Below are positions 36,203-46,389 of a stretch of DNA of 64,000 bases, one piece after another. Source of the stretch: Tricholoma matsutake (Eukaryota; Basidiomycota; Agaricomycetes; Agaricales; Tricholomataceae). A model generated the notes under the pieces. That model made no database searches and was not told the DNA's origin. It saw only the letters and a list, made by a program, of their open reading frames with translations. The DNA lies in assembly GCA_026075535.2 (NCBI GenBank), contig AP026549.1:3038001-3102000 (forward strand), in the 5' to 3' direction. The translations under genes were made by a program, and so were the position numbers. Numbering within the stretch: the stretch's first letter is position 1; the number at the start of each line of letters is the position of its first letter.

Positions 36203-37216
36203 TGATGACTCTCGGTGATACTTGACACTGAGTTTAACACCAATAAAACACAAACCCTACAACTGCAGGTGTGTTCTAATTGCAAAGGTTCAGCTAGAGG
36301 GTCTCGGTTCATCCTTCAAAATACAACAGAACCTGATACGAGAATAATAGTGATAGTCGAGAAGATGCAGTGATGCAGAACAGTGCAGAAAGCAAATGCA
36401 GATGCAAAAGATTTAATAATATGAAGGCGCAGTACGACGATACAATAAGCGCAACCAAAATGCACAACACAATACAATAATGCGCAATAAGACAAAGGCG
36501 CAATGCAGCAATACAAGAGCAGGATGATGTAGAACTTCGAAAATGAGCACTATGCAAGAGGGAGCAGGAATGAGGTTAATGTCTGGTTCTCCCCCTTTAG
36601 GCACTATTTTACAAGACTGTTTTATGCTATGAAAATTAAAGTAAAAGGAGTTAGATGAAAAAGTGCAAACTCTCAGATCACAAGTTCCACCCATAAAAAC
36701 AATTGCCTTGATAAGAAGATAAAAGAGGACAAATGAATATAATGTTGGATCACAAATGGTTACCATATTTGGTGTGCCTTCATTGATGTGCTTCGGGCTT
36801 CTCAGAGTTTGTGTGAACAATAGCGCTACACAGTAGGAACACCTGATGTCATTAATGAATATTGATTATATCATCGTTCCAACCGTCAGAGTGACTGGAA
36901 TGAGTTGCCAAGGTAAGATACTATCAAAACTGCAAAAAACACAAAAGGCACATAAAGGCGCATAAAGGTGCATTTGGCGAACACAGATTGTTGATGTGAA
37001 AGGGTGTGGAGAATGACCTCGTAAGATACCAAATTGCTCGAATAGTGGATCCAAATCATAGTCCAGTGTATAAGACCATTTGTAGAGAAGTCACGAAGGA
37101 AAGTGCAAAATGCAGCTTGTAGCATAGTGCGCCAGATGATCAGAACATCTTATGAATGTTAGTAGAATCACAAAAAATACCATAGTGTGTGCACAGAACA
37201 GTATGCAGTAATATCA
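36203..37216 (-). repeat. 5' LTR of gypsy C
   Basis: 1014 bp, uninterrupted. It provides the empty-site reference for hAT-like element 4. Followed on the right by CCACT, the target duplication in copia RNase H. Confidence 0.9.
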
Positions 37217-37892
37217 CCACTAACCCGGGTTTAGAACACCATGGTGCAGTAAAGCGGATACTTCGGTACCTAGCAGGTACGAAAACTCTTGGGATTACAT
37301 ACCGAAAACCCCAAGGTGAAACTGAACCTGATAACCTCTTCCACGGATATGCAGACGCTGCATATGCGAACGCCGACGACCTCAAGTCCACAACTGGCTA
37401 CATTTTTCTAGCTGCTGGGGGAGCAATCACTTGGAAATCGAAGAAACAAACAGTTATTGCGCTATCTTCCATCGAAGCAGAATACATAGCCCTATCAGAA
37501 GCTGGACGCGAGGCAACGTGTTTGTATGGCGAACTCGGATTTCCGCAACAATCTGCGACAGTGATCAAAGGCGACAACGATGGATCTGTGGTACTGACTC
37601 ATAATCCTCAGTTCCATCAACGGTCCAAACATATTGCTATTCGTCACCACTGGGTCCGAAATCTAGTAGCCGAGAAAGTGTTGCGTATCGAAAACTGAGA
37701 GCAAACGGCAGATATACTAACCAAAGCCTTGCCAAACCCTAAACACTCGCGACATCGGGAAGAGATGGGAATACAAACAATTAGGTAACCCGGTAGCTTT
37801 CCTCACGTGTGGGAGTAAGGGTTTTTCTCCACACGAAGGTTTTAACGCACCCGGAAGAACTCGCAAACCATTCCCCAGAGTTTGAGGGGGAG

Positions 37893-38015
37893 TGTTGGGA
37901 CTGGCAACCTGAGTCCGGTCCGAGATTCTAATAATAGTATTGTACGTAGGTCATACACGTAGAATACGGAATGTCTGAGACTCGTTCTTGCCTCTTACCA
38001 TCGTCAATTCTAATA
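37893..38015 (+). repeat. 3' LTR of the copia element
   Basis: 123 bp with seven CpG sites, all lost in the 5' LTR. It is followed by AAACT, the right target duplication, and by host DNA leading to LCB1. Confidence 0.93.
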
Positions 38016-38431
38016 AAACTCGAGGCCATTCTTGCGGGCTTTGGCTGTCAAGTACGCCTGTAGGAATCGCGAGACATGAAACCAACTTTAATTACATCTC
38101 AAATTGTTCATAATCATCATATTTAATTGGTAGAGCACTTGAATGACCAAAAAACGGGCCTGGGATGAGCTCTGCCAAAACCCATATCCCCATACTTTTA
38201 GGTGTCCACCGACTAGTATGGGTTAAGACAGAGGCGACTGTAAGATGTAGTACTGCAGTTCTGTTGATTAGTGGCGTGCAGCCCTTAGTCCGGAAGGGAC
38301 AAGACACCGAGCTCAGCGGCCTAGATAATGAGGCGGCGAATCTCTTTCTCCCTTTGATTTAAGTAAGCAAGTCACATGCACAACACCTTCTATCTAATAA
38401 TCTCACGTTTACGAAAATCCTCGAACGAACG
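38016..38431 (+). promoter_or_regulatory. LCB1 upstream region
   Basis: 416 bp between the copia 3' LTR and the LCB1 start. It must hold the LCB1 promoter and 5' leader unless the LTR contributes. I see no clear TATA box. CpG content rises sharply relative to the transposon side. Confidence 0.5.
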
Positions 38432-40320
38432 ATGAGCACGGCGTCTACAACCCTCGACCCTTTGTTCGCCATTCTAGCTCGTTCGTTGGATACGCTAGAG
38501 TCCACCTTCAACAAGTTACCTGGTTCAGCTGTATTCCTGCGTTATGTCAAGAGCTCGCACCAGAATGATCCAGGCAGAACCCTCCTAGAACTCATTCTAC
38601 TCGTATTTGCGTTCTGGACACTGCTCCAATCGCGAACGAGAGCAGATAGGACGGGCAAGCATTTTATTCAGTTCAATGATAAGGTTCGTCAACGTTTTCG
38701 GTGACGTGTGTAAAACGAAGTGCGATTTACAATGCGTCCAGGAAATTGATGAATTGGTCGATGAATGGGCGCCAGAGCCTCTTGGACAACCCCTAGACGC
38801 TAAAGAACAGGCGGAGCTGGCTGCAGTGCCTATCATCGCTGGTCCCAATGGTCCCAAACCGAAGCTTGCGAGCAATGGGAAGTCAGTGACGAATCTTGCC
38901 AGTTTCAACTTTACTGGTCTCGCTGGGAACGAACAGATCAAAACACTGGCTGTGGAAACGTTACGGAAATATGGACTGGGAAGTTGTGGACCTCCTGGGT
39001 TCTATGGTACTTTGGGTATGAAAAATGTATTTTTCGTTTCTTGGACGCGCCTGATATTGTATTGTTAGACGTCCACATGGACTTGGAGCGAGATATCGCG
39101 GAATTCTTGGGCACAGAAGCGACAATACTATATTCGCAAGGTTTTTCTACTGTCTCCTCCGTCATTCCAGCCTTCTGCAAGCGAGGCGATATCATTGTCG
39201 CCGACCGTGAGGTGAGCTTTTCTATCCAGAAAGGAATTCAGATTTCGCGGTCAACCGTGCGATGGTATGATCATAATGACCTCAAAAGTCTGGAAGAGGT
39301 GCTAGAGGGCGTGGAGAAGGAAAGGAGAAAGAGAAGAGCGCCGTTGACGAGACGGTTCATTATTACTGAAGGCATTTTTGAGAAGGATGGAGCGATGATT
39401 GACCTGCCCAAGCTGGTTCGTAGCGAATGCCCACACTTTCCCATTATTTAAATACCAACACCCTTGCAGATCGAAATCAAAAACAAGCACAAGTTCCGTG
39501 TGATCCTCGATGAGACCTTCTCTTTCGGAACTGTCGGACGAACTGGACGTGGGCTCACAGAACTGTACAATGTGCCCGTACGTTATCCACCTTGCATTTC
39601 GAAGACTACTGTTCATTATTTCTGCCATAGGCCGAAAAGGTTGATATGCTCATTGGCTCTGTGGCCTATGGGCTGTGCTCGGCAGGAGGTTTTTGTGCTG
39701 GGTCGCAGATAGTCGTCGACCATCAAGTAGGCGATCTACGTAATGTATCTGCCCCCGTCCTGATATTTTTTTCCAACTAGCGCATCAACGGCCCCTCTTT
39801 CGTCTTTTCTGCCTCCATGCCTGCCGCCCTCGCTGTCAGTGCCTCGGAAGGCATAAACATCCTCCGATCAACCCCCTCCATCCTCACCGCGCTCCAGGAA
39901 AACATTCGCGCCGCTCGCGCCATCCTGGATCGCGTCGATTGCATCACAATCCCCTCACACCCCGCCTCGCCTATCATCCACATCCACATCCGTTCCCCGT
40001 CCTCCACGTCTTTGCACCCCGCGAGCGCGGCACTATCACCGAGCAAGCCTTCGAACCCGACATCTCCGCTGCCTCGGGACGCGGCGAACTGGGACTGGGA
40101 CATCGAGGCGGAGGAGAGGACCCTCCAGGATGTGGTGGAGGAGGCGCTAGCGCAGGGAGTGCTGATTACGAAGGCGAAGAGGTTGCGGGGCCAGGAGATG
40201 ATTGAGCCTAGGCCGAGTATCCGGCTCGCGATGAGCAGTGCACTGACGAAGAAGGAGACGGAGAAGGCGGTGAATGTTGTGAAGACTGCCTTGGTGAAGG
40301 TATTAGGAAAGAGGAGGTGA
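38432..40320 (+). CDS. LCB1: Serine palmitoyltransferase subunit 1 (long-chain base synthesis)
   Basis: Regulatory/structural subunit of serine palmitoyltransferase, which condenses serine with palmitoyl-CoA at the ER, the first step of sphingolipid synthesis; it works as a dimer with LCB2. Six exons: 38432-38683, 38742-39015, 39069-39415, 39470-39577, 39631-39726 and 39781-40320, with introns of 53-58 bp (GT-AG). An N-terminal membrane segment lies near residues 50-65 ([15 protein letters not shown]). The alpha-oxoamine synthase core follows: [62 protein letters not shown]. At the position of the PLP lysine of LCB2 it reads [13 protein letters not shown], without lysine, as expected for LCB1. 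It ends TGA and looks intact. The copia LTR lies 0.4 kb upstream. Confidence 0.95.
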
Positions 40321-40497
40321 AACCCCTATCTGTTGATGTCTAGGCTTGGATATCTATCTATGTAGCCATCTAATAATCTTCGTATACGGGACTTCAAGAA
40401 AACTACATATAATAGAGGCTCGCTTGCTCATGATCATTAACTTGACTTCAAAATACTCCCACTTTTCCTTAATATTAGACCTCCACCATCAACCACA

Positions 40498-41519
40498 ATG
40501 AGGTTCGCCTACGTTATTGGTAGTTTCCCCCTTCCCGCTTCTTAATGACAAACAACCAACCTCTTCGAGTCAGAACACATGGAAGACGACGAGGAGACCC
40601 CGAAATCCATTCCTCCTTGGGTCGAACTAGAATATTCGGTCCGCCTATAGCCACATTACCTACCAACAGATATTAACGTTCACGACATATTCTGCTCGTT
40701 CAATCGTTGACAGCACATGCGTACACTGGCCGGCCGGGACGCGCATGTCCATTTTACGAATCTTTCGAAAACATCGTGTCAATCTTTGACAGCAACTTTC
40801 CAAGCACCATCCCCAGGAAGCTCGGGTTCGGATTTGGCAGAAGTATCTTGCCACGAATATGGAGTAATTGATCTGATAAATGACCAGAGCAAGGAGAGTG
40901 TCTGCTTGCTTGACCCCAAGGCGGAACGGGAACTTTCCCCCGAGGACGGGGATGGTCGGTTTGAGTATTTCTTGTTTGGGGTGCGTTGCTCTTGGTCCTT
41001 GTCGAGTCATTCTTATAACCGTATCTGCGCAGGGGATTCTAGGTAATACGAATCGCACGTCTTATCGTTTCGACCTTGGGTGTTGCTGATGCAATATTTG
41101 CAAAAGGTGACGATCCACCCCGCGATCGAACGTCAGAACTTCGCGTTCTAGGATTCCCGACACGCCATTTGGGTCCTGTTCAGATGACTACTGACACAGC
41201 ACTCGGGGTGACAAAGCTTGTTGTCAAAGATGGTATCTCGCTCAGTAAGATACCCTACGTTGTGCGTCTTGCCATTTGTTTGTTCGTGGTCGCAGCTGTC
41301 CTGAAGGGGTAACTTAATTTAGGATTTCCCGACTATCCGCTTCAATTCTAGGGAATCCGTAGAGATGCCCTTTAGTGGGTGTATATGGCTATTGTCATGA
41401 CTCATGTTTTTTGCTCATCAGCCACTATAGGATACATCGCCGACGGACGAGAACCCCGGCTACCACACGGGATGAAAGCACTTCTCCACGAAGACCTCAA
41501 TAAGGGGTTCGATTTCTGA
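40498..41519 (+). CDS. SFM1: Protein arginine N-methyltransferase, SPOUT family
   Basis: Homologue of yeast Sfm1, which methylates an arginine of ribosomal protein S3 (Rps3) in the cytosol. Seven exons join cleanly: 40498-40519, 40574-40638, 40714-40980, 41033-41042 (10 bp), 41107-41261, 41323-41374 and 41431-41519. Recognisable blocks are MRFAYVIEHMEDD, WVELEYS, VCLLDPKAERELSPED, YFLFGGILGDDPPRDRT, GPVQMTTDTALGVTKLV, EMPFRYI and LPHGM. These match the knotted SPOUT fold of Sfm1 along its length. The 10-bp exon supplies the G-I-L of GGILGDDPPRD and is needed to keep this conserved loop. It starts 177 bp after LCB1 on the same strand and converges with ATG1 (313 bp between stops). Confidence 0.9.
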
Positions 41520-41831
41520 ATCCAGTCAGTAGCAGTCTTTTCTTTTTCAATCTGCAAGGTAGATAGTGATGTGCTACAAATTACAAAAAATTCCAATTGG
41601 AATACGACAAATACACAATGAGGTGGATGATGTGTGCAACGCTAGACGTATGCGGGCAGAGTGGGATTGATGATGAGATAAATAAGTAGATGTATAGGAT
41701 TGCACAAATGGCCCATGCATGGTACATACATAGCATAAAAGTGCGTCCGTCGAAAGCTAGACAAGATATGACAGCACAGCCCTAAAGTTAATATATCTAA
41801 ACAGAGAAAATGAAAACGGGAAAGGTAGGCG

Positions 41832-44800
41832 TCATGACGGACGTCCCATCCCCGTCGATGTCCTTACAGGCTCTACAGGCTTGACATCCCAAGGAGCAGG
41901 GATCCTCGCCACATCAGCGAGATTCTGATCTGCCCGAGCGTCATTCAGACGATCACGGTCGTTCATGGACATCCTAGCGCGACACCGGACAAGACGAAGT
42001 TTCGTTCTTTTTATCCCTAGAGAGAACAAATGAGATACCGTCCAACAACACTGCGAAAGCAATAATGCACAACTTACAAGTGGCTATCGTCTCTCGGTCC
42101 TCATCCATGAAAGGGTTCCCCGTCTGGAGCAGATCATCCTGGAGGGCATACAAACACCACAACGACTCTTCGTAGAGCTTCTCGCACTCGTCGGGACTAG
42201 TCGCCTGGTCTAGCAACTCTTTCCTAGCAGCCGTCCGACTCTGCAGGTGGAGCAGTTGGGATGACGAGCACGACCTAGAAGGAAGGAAGGCGGAACGTAC
42301 CAGAACAAGTGCACGATCATAAACCAGCTGATCGAGCCAACTTTTTGGGCCATCGTACTGCGCAGGGAGCCACGTCTTCACCAGCGCCGCGCGATCGTTG
42401 CATTTGATGAAATGGTCTTTAAACCACGATAATGCTACGAATGATATTATCAGTAACGTGAATCGAGACAGGTAGAAGAACACCGACCATCATCAAAACC
42501 CTCACTGACCACGAAGTCACCATCTGGATGACGCATCTTCATGTGCTCCTGGTGGTTCCGCAGCTTGTCAATGCCCTTCTGCGAGAAGGACATGAGGAGC
42601 ATGTACACCGCAACGCAGGTGACAGCGTTATACTCCGCCTCCATGTCTGCGTGCTTCCGCCGTCGCGCATGCTTCTCAGCCTCGCCTTCCCGCTTAGCAA
42701 ACTTCATTGGGTCTGGAAGCGGTTCTACACAGCAACCAACATCAGACAAGCATGCCCACAACACACAGACACAAACAGGAAAGGGATAACTCACTCTGTG
42801 GCACGGCCTTCACATACTCATACATCTCATCTGCCCAATGCGTGAGCACATCCGTCTTCTGTGCGAGCTCCTCCAGCGCAGCCAGCAACTCGTCCTCGAG
42901 CGGATCTCTGTCTCCTTCTCCCGCGTCCAAGGCAATGATTGGGGCCCTGCGTGGTGACGATGGCGTGCTGTATTCGCGGGAAGGGGACCCCCGCGACGGG
43001 CCTGGAGAGCCGAAGAGCTTCTTAGAGGCAAGGCTGATTGCGCGGTTGAGCGCATTGGAGGCTGCACGTGAGGCAATGCTCGAGGGGGAGGAGGAAAGTG
43101 GGGGCACGTTGGTATTGATACTGGGCATAGTAGTAGTGTTGGGTGGTGGTGGGAAGGTGATGTTGGTGTTGAATGGGGCAGGGTAGTCTGTGGGGTAGTC
43201 GTCCGTTATGGGTGTGGGTGGTATTTTCCGGTCATGGAGTGGACGCCGAGGCTCAGCTGTGATTTCTGGATGAACGTGTCAACTGGTGTTCGTAGACGAA
43301 GATCTGGCAATAGGTTACCATCTATTGTGCGGTTGAACTCGACAGCGCGTGTGTCGCCAACTAGAACATATTCCCGACGGAGGAGACCGTCTTCTTCTGT
43401 CTCGCCTGGGATAATGGAGCCTTCCGTCGACAGAGGCTTCGTGTTGCGCGGTGATGATGGCCGTCTTGCCATGTCTGAAGGTCCGGGAAACTTTTCTCGG
43501 GACGAATGCGAACTGAGTAGGCCACGCATAAGGAAAGAAAGATATCAGGCAAAAAAAGCAACATAAAACATACCAATCTTTCGCTAAAACACCATTTGTC
43601 GCCACAGGGCTCCCATCACCTCCTCCTTCCCCCGATGAGCGTCTGAAATGAAACTTGCTCGGTGGGATCATCACATTCGGATCCAGCACCTCCGGTGGTA
43701 TCACACGATGATGTTCAGGGGTTGGCGGCCTTCCCGTCCACTCCTTCACGTCTCCTTCATGCTCACCGCTTGCCGTACCGGACACACTGACAGTCTCCTG
43801 ATCCTCCTTTGGCCTGGGAAACTTCGACTTCGCTAGGGCCGTGCTCCCAAAAAACTCCTCAAAACTCGCGCGCTCGACGGGGTTGCGCTTTAGGAGCGCG
43901 CGGATAAGCTTTTTTACGTCAGCTGGGACAGGCAATTCTTCGCTCCCACCCCCGCCGCTACGTGGTGTGGCTGGAGAAAGCTCTTCATCGGGGAACTTGA
44001 TGCCTTTGGATTGATCGATCTTCTTCAGGAGGTCTATATGGTTGATGGCGCGGAAGGGAGGCTTCCCAACGGCCATTTCGAAGAGGACGGCACCGACGGA
44101 CCAGAGATCGGCTTTGGCGTCATATTTCTCGTATCGCAAGATTTCCGGGGCCATGTATAATCTGATGGCATGGTTAGTAAGGTGATCTTTTTGGGAAAGT
44201 TCAGGGACTTACGGAGAACCGCACAGAGTTTCTGCCATCATGGAGGTTGGCAGTGAACGAGCGAAACCAAAATCGGCTACTTTGAGTATGGGGACGCCGA
44301 TAGGGTGTCCTCGAGACAGTACTTCGGGTGAAGCAGGGTTTAATAAGAGGTTCTATAAATGCGAACACTGAGAACAGTGCGGTTTAATGAGATGAGCATT
44401 CGCACCTGAGGTTTGATATCACGGTGAATGAGATTGCGATGTCGAAGAAACTTAAGAGCACGTGCTGTGCAAGGAGATGTTGAGGGTCACATAACAATAG
44501 ACATATTATGTTCAAGATATATACCGAGTTGCCGCAAGAAGCTCCGAACCACAATCTCGTCTAGTCCGCCTGTTCGCGGGTGTGGATAGTACTGAGGTGC
44601 CGTACCGGGCACCGGGACATATTCAAGGCCCTCGACGCGGCCACGTTTCTTGATGTAGTGCGTGAGGTCACCTCCAGCACAGAATTCCATTATTAGGTAT
44701 ATATGGCGTTCTGCACGCTAATACGACATGGTTTTAGTCTACCAGGACAACAGGAACAGGGGAGAGAATGTTCCTCACCACTATGTCAATCAACTTGGTG

Positions 44801-45123
44801 ATGTGTCTGTGCGAGAGAGACTTGAGGATTTGTATCTCACTCTGTAGGTTATCGAATAGCTTTGCACTTAGGTTGTCGCGCTTCACGGTCTTAATAGCGA
44901 CTTGTTGTCGTGTTTCCTGTTATTTACATTGGTCTATGAGTGAAAGAAAAGGTTCAACGCAAGGACAACTGGCCTCGTGATATCCCTTGTACACTGTGGC
45001 AAAGCTGCCCTTCCCAATATCCCCAACAATAACGTATGGCCTGACCTCCTCATCATCCACGTCATTGGTAGTCCCATTATTTGTGCTTTTCGTGTGCTTG
45101 GAAGAGTGCGCGGTCGGAGTCAT
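41832..45123 (-). CDS. ATG1: Autophagy-initiating serine/threonine kinase
   Basis: Atg1/ULK kinase, which starts autophagosome formation with Atg13 and Atg17. About 12 exons on the minus strand: 45123-44974, 44916-44779, 44717-44525, 44464-44406, 44352-44213, 44161-43574, 43512 to about 42795, 42724-42488, 42434-42301, 42240-42078 and 42016-41832. Kinase motifs: [63 protein letters not shown]. The C-terminal early-autophagy-targeting domain includes [10 protein letters not shown] and [16 protein letters not shown]. Two oddities: the first intron would use a GC donor (44973), and near 43205-43227 the frame changes without an intron, as if one base were missing in a C-rich run (HP then PITDDYPTD). 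The stop is TGA. Probably a functional gene with a sequence error, but a real frameshift is possible. Confidence 0.92.
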
Positions 45124-46389
45124 GCCGGAAAGTAACGGGTATGTTGCGAAATTGAAATGGTAGGGGCGTGGCAGGTAGCAAAGGCGTATTGATCAGGTTA
45201 TACAATATCTGTAAGGACAAGACGATATCATGAAAGTTTCTGCTGCTGTGTATAAGCTGCAGAGATGTAGTAAGTAGTATGAACAAAAGACAAGGGCTAC
45301 TAGGCCTGCACACGGTCTGTCTGACTGTGGTCGATCGCCCAAAGGAGAAACTCGATCGCTGACAAATCACGCACAACCAGCAACCAGAAGTGGGCGGTCT
45401 AGAGCCAGTGTAGAGTCCTCGTCGTGACAGTCTTTACCAGTCAGTGTAGCATGCCGTTCGCGTAAGTAGTAACATTCGAACGTCTCTTTATTGGTGACAC
45501 TGACAGTAAACATCTACTATTGATAAACGTTAAACCTTGGTTAAACACCGGCGACGTCCATTCTCGTCCATTCTATCTGTCTGACATCAATCGGGGATCA
45601 GTTCCTCGCTGATATGCCGACTGCCACGAACATCGAAATTGTCAGCTTCCTAGCAACTCGGAAAATGCCACTGCGGCGTTGTGCATTGGTATGTGCCAGT
45701 GCCACTGGCACAAAGTGTCGTATAGAGGGCCCTGTTCTTCTAGACCCGTATGTATGTATACTCTTTTTCGTCGTCTACCATACAAGATGTGCGGCCAAGA
45801 GCCAAAGTAGGGTGAGCTGGTCAATACTAGAACAGCGAGACTTCAAACACAGAGGGAGGATATATATGGAACCGTTTGATACTGAAGCCATCAGGCGATA
45901 TCGATCGCCGATAGTGCATCCCATTAGTGAACGGTGACTAAAGTTGTGAACGGTCCCGGTGGAGCTCAATTTCCGAGTGTTCTGATGCATCTCATAGTTT
46001 CCTTGTAATTTTACTAGTATACTAGTCAGTACTGAAGTGCAAACATATTCAACACCTAAGAGACGCGAAATAACTTGAATAAAAAAGGGTTCAAGCATTA
46101 CTATAGCTATTTACGTGCCTGTGGGTCATAATTGTAAAACGGCAGTTCCTATGTATGAGTATATGTAGCCGTATCACGGTGTATGGACGAGGTAAGTTAC
46201 TATTGACTATACTACATAATACTTCACTAATTAATCGGGGGTCAGTCACAGTCTTAAATGCTGAAGAAAGCACCATCATATTTGAACCGTTCTTGAGGGT
46301 TCGGTTCCCATAACCAAGTAGCCATTGAGCTAAGTAGAATCAGTGGTCACTCAAGCACTTGACAATGGTACGGTACCTGAAGCATCTCA
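45124..46389. other. Intergenic, no gene recognised
   Basis: The right side of ATG1 holds its 5' leader and promoter. An open frame at 45614-45937 (plus) has no motif I recognise and is probably chance. No RNA gene seen. Confidence 0.5.

Larger units (their letters stand above)
23851..37216 (-). mobile_element. Ty3/gypsy retrotransposon C (complete, minus strand) nested in copia
   Basis: Its LTRs are 36203-37216 (5', 1014 bp) and 23851-26567 (3', 1015 bp after subtracting element 4 and its duplication). Read on the minus strand they start TGATATGACTGC or a close variant and end GAGTCATCA. A primer-binding site TGGAGCCCACCGTGAGGG follows the 5' LTR and a purine tract GTTGGGAGGATA precedes the 3' LTR. 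Gag, zinc knuckle, protease, RT, RNase H and integrase are all recognisable. Target duplication: CCACT on the right and a decayed version on the left. An antisense accessory gene lies between integrase and the 3' LTR. Confidence 0.9.
17863..37788 (+). pseudogene. Copia Gag-Pol, one frame broken by TGA stops and three insertions
   Basis: About 1,430 codons from ATG 17863 to TAA 37786-37788. Gag carries two CCHC knuckles (CDHCKHPGHWTSKC and CRNCGKIGHQAKDC, about 18740-18840). Protease reads LADTATTLHIT (about 19015). A pre-integrase domain precedes an integrase core with HIDLWG (19650), QIDCGREF (19835) and SQNGVMEQ (19930). RT starts NKWVFIKKWNKAGEVVRHKA (20755) and has VWVDD near 22730. RNase H has GYADAAYANADD, STTGYIF and SIEAEYIAL (37350-37490). 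In-frame stops, all TGA, are at 17983, 19243, 19312, 19462, 20668, 22532, 22913 and 37696; once the insertions are removed no frameshift is needed. Coding parts are 17863-20828, 22360-23077, 23819-23848 and 37217-37788. Confidence 0.92.
17692..38015 (+). mobile_element. Ty1/copia retrotransposon with nested insertions
   Basis: Both 123-bp LTRs (17692-17814 and 37893-38015) start TGTTGGGAC and end TTCTAATA. They are flanked by the 5-bp duplication AAACT (17687-17691, 38016-38020). A purine tract, TTTGAGGGGGAG, directly precedes the 3' LTR. Gag-Pol is one frame in the order Gag, protease, integrase, RT, RNase H, which is diagnostic for copia. After removing three insertions (20829-22351, 23078-23813, 23851-37216) the original element was about 4.7 kb. 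Its age is mixed: the 5' part is stripped of CpG and the 3' part is not. Confidence 0.93.

Noticed and set aside
17983..37698. TGA recoded as an amino acid in the transposon frames
   Set aside because: LCB1, SFM1 and ATG1 in the same window end at TGA, and the positions fit CGA-to-TGA decay with neighbouring CGT-to-TGT changes.
38128..38160. tRNA-like string TTGGTAGAGCACTTGAATG
   Set aside because: It resembles a D-arm (A box) but no T-arm (B box) or acceptor pairing follows.
42742..43186. Plus-strand open frame overlapping ATG1
   Set aside because: Complement of the conserved ATG1 exons; serine-rich shadow frame.
45614..45937. Small gene to the right of ATG1
   Set aside because: No recognisable motif, no splice logic, and composition like the intergenic DNA around it.
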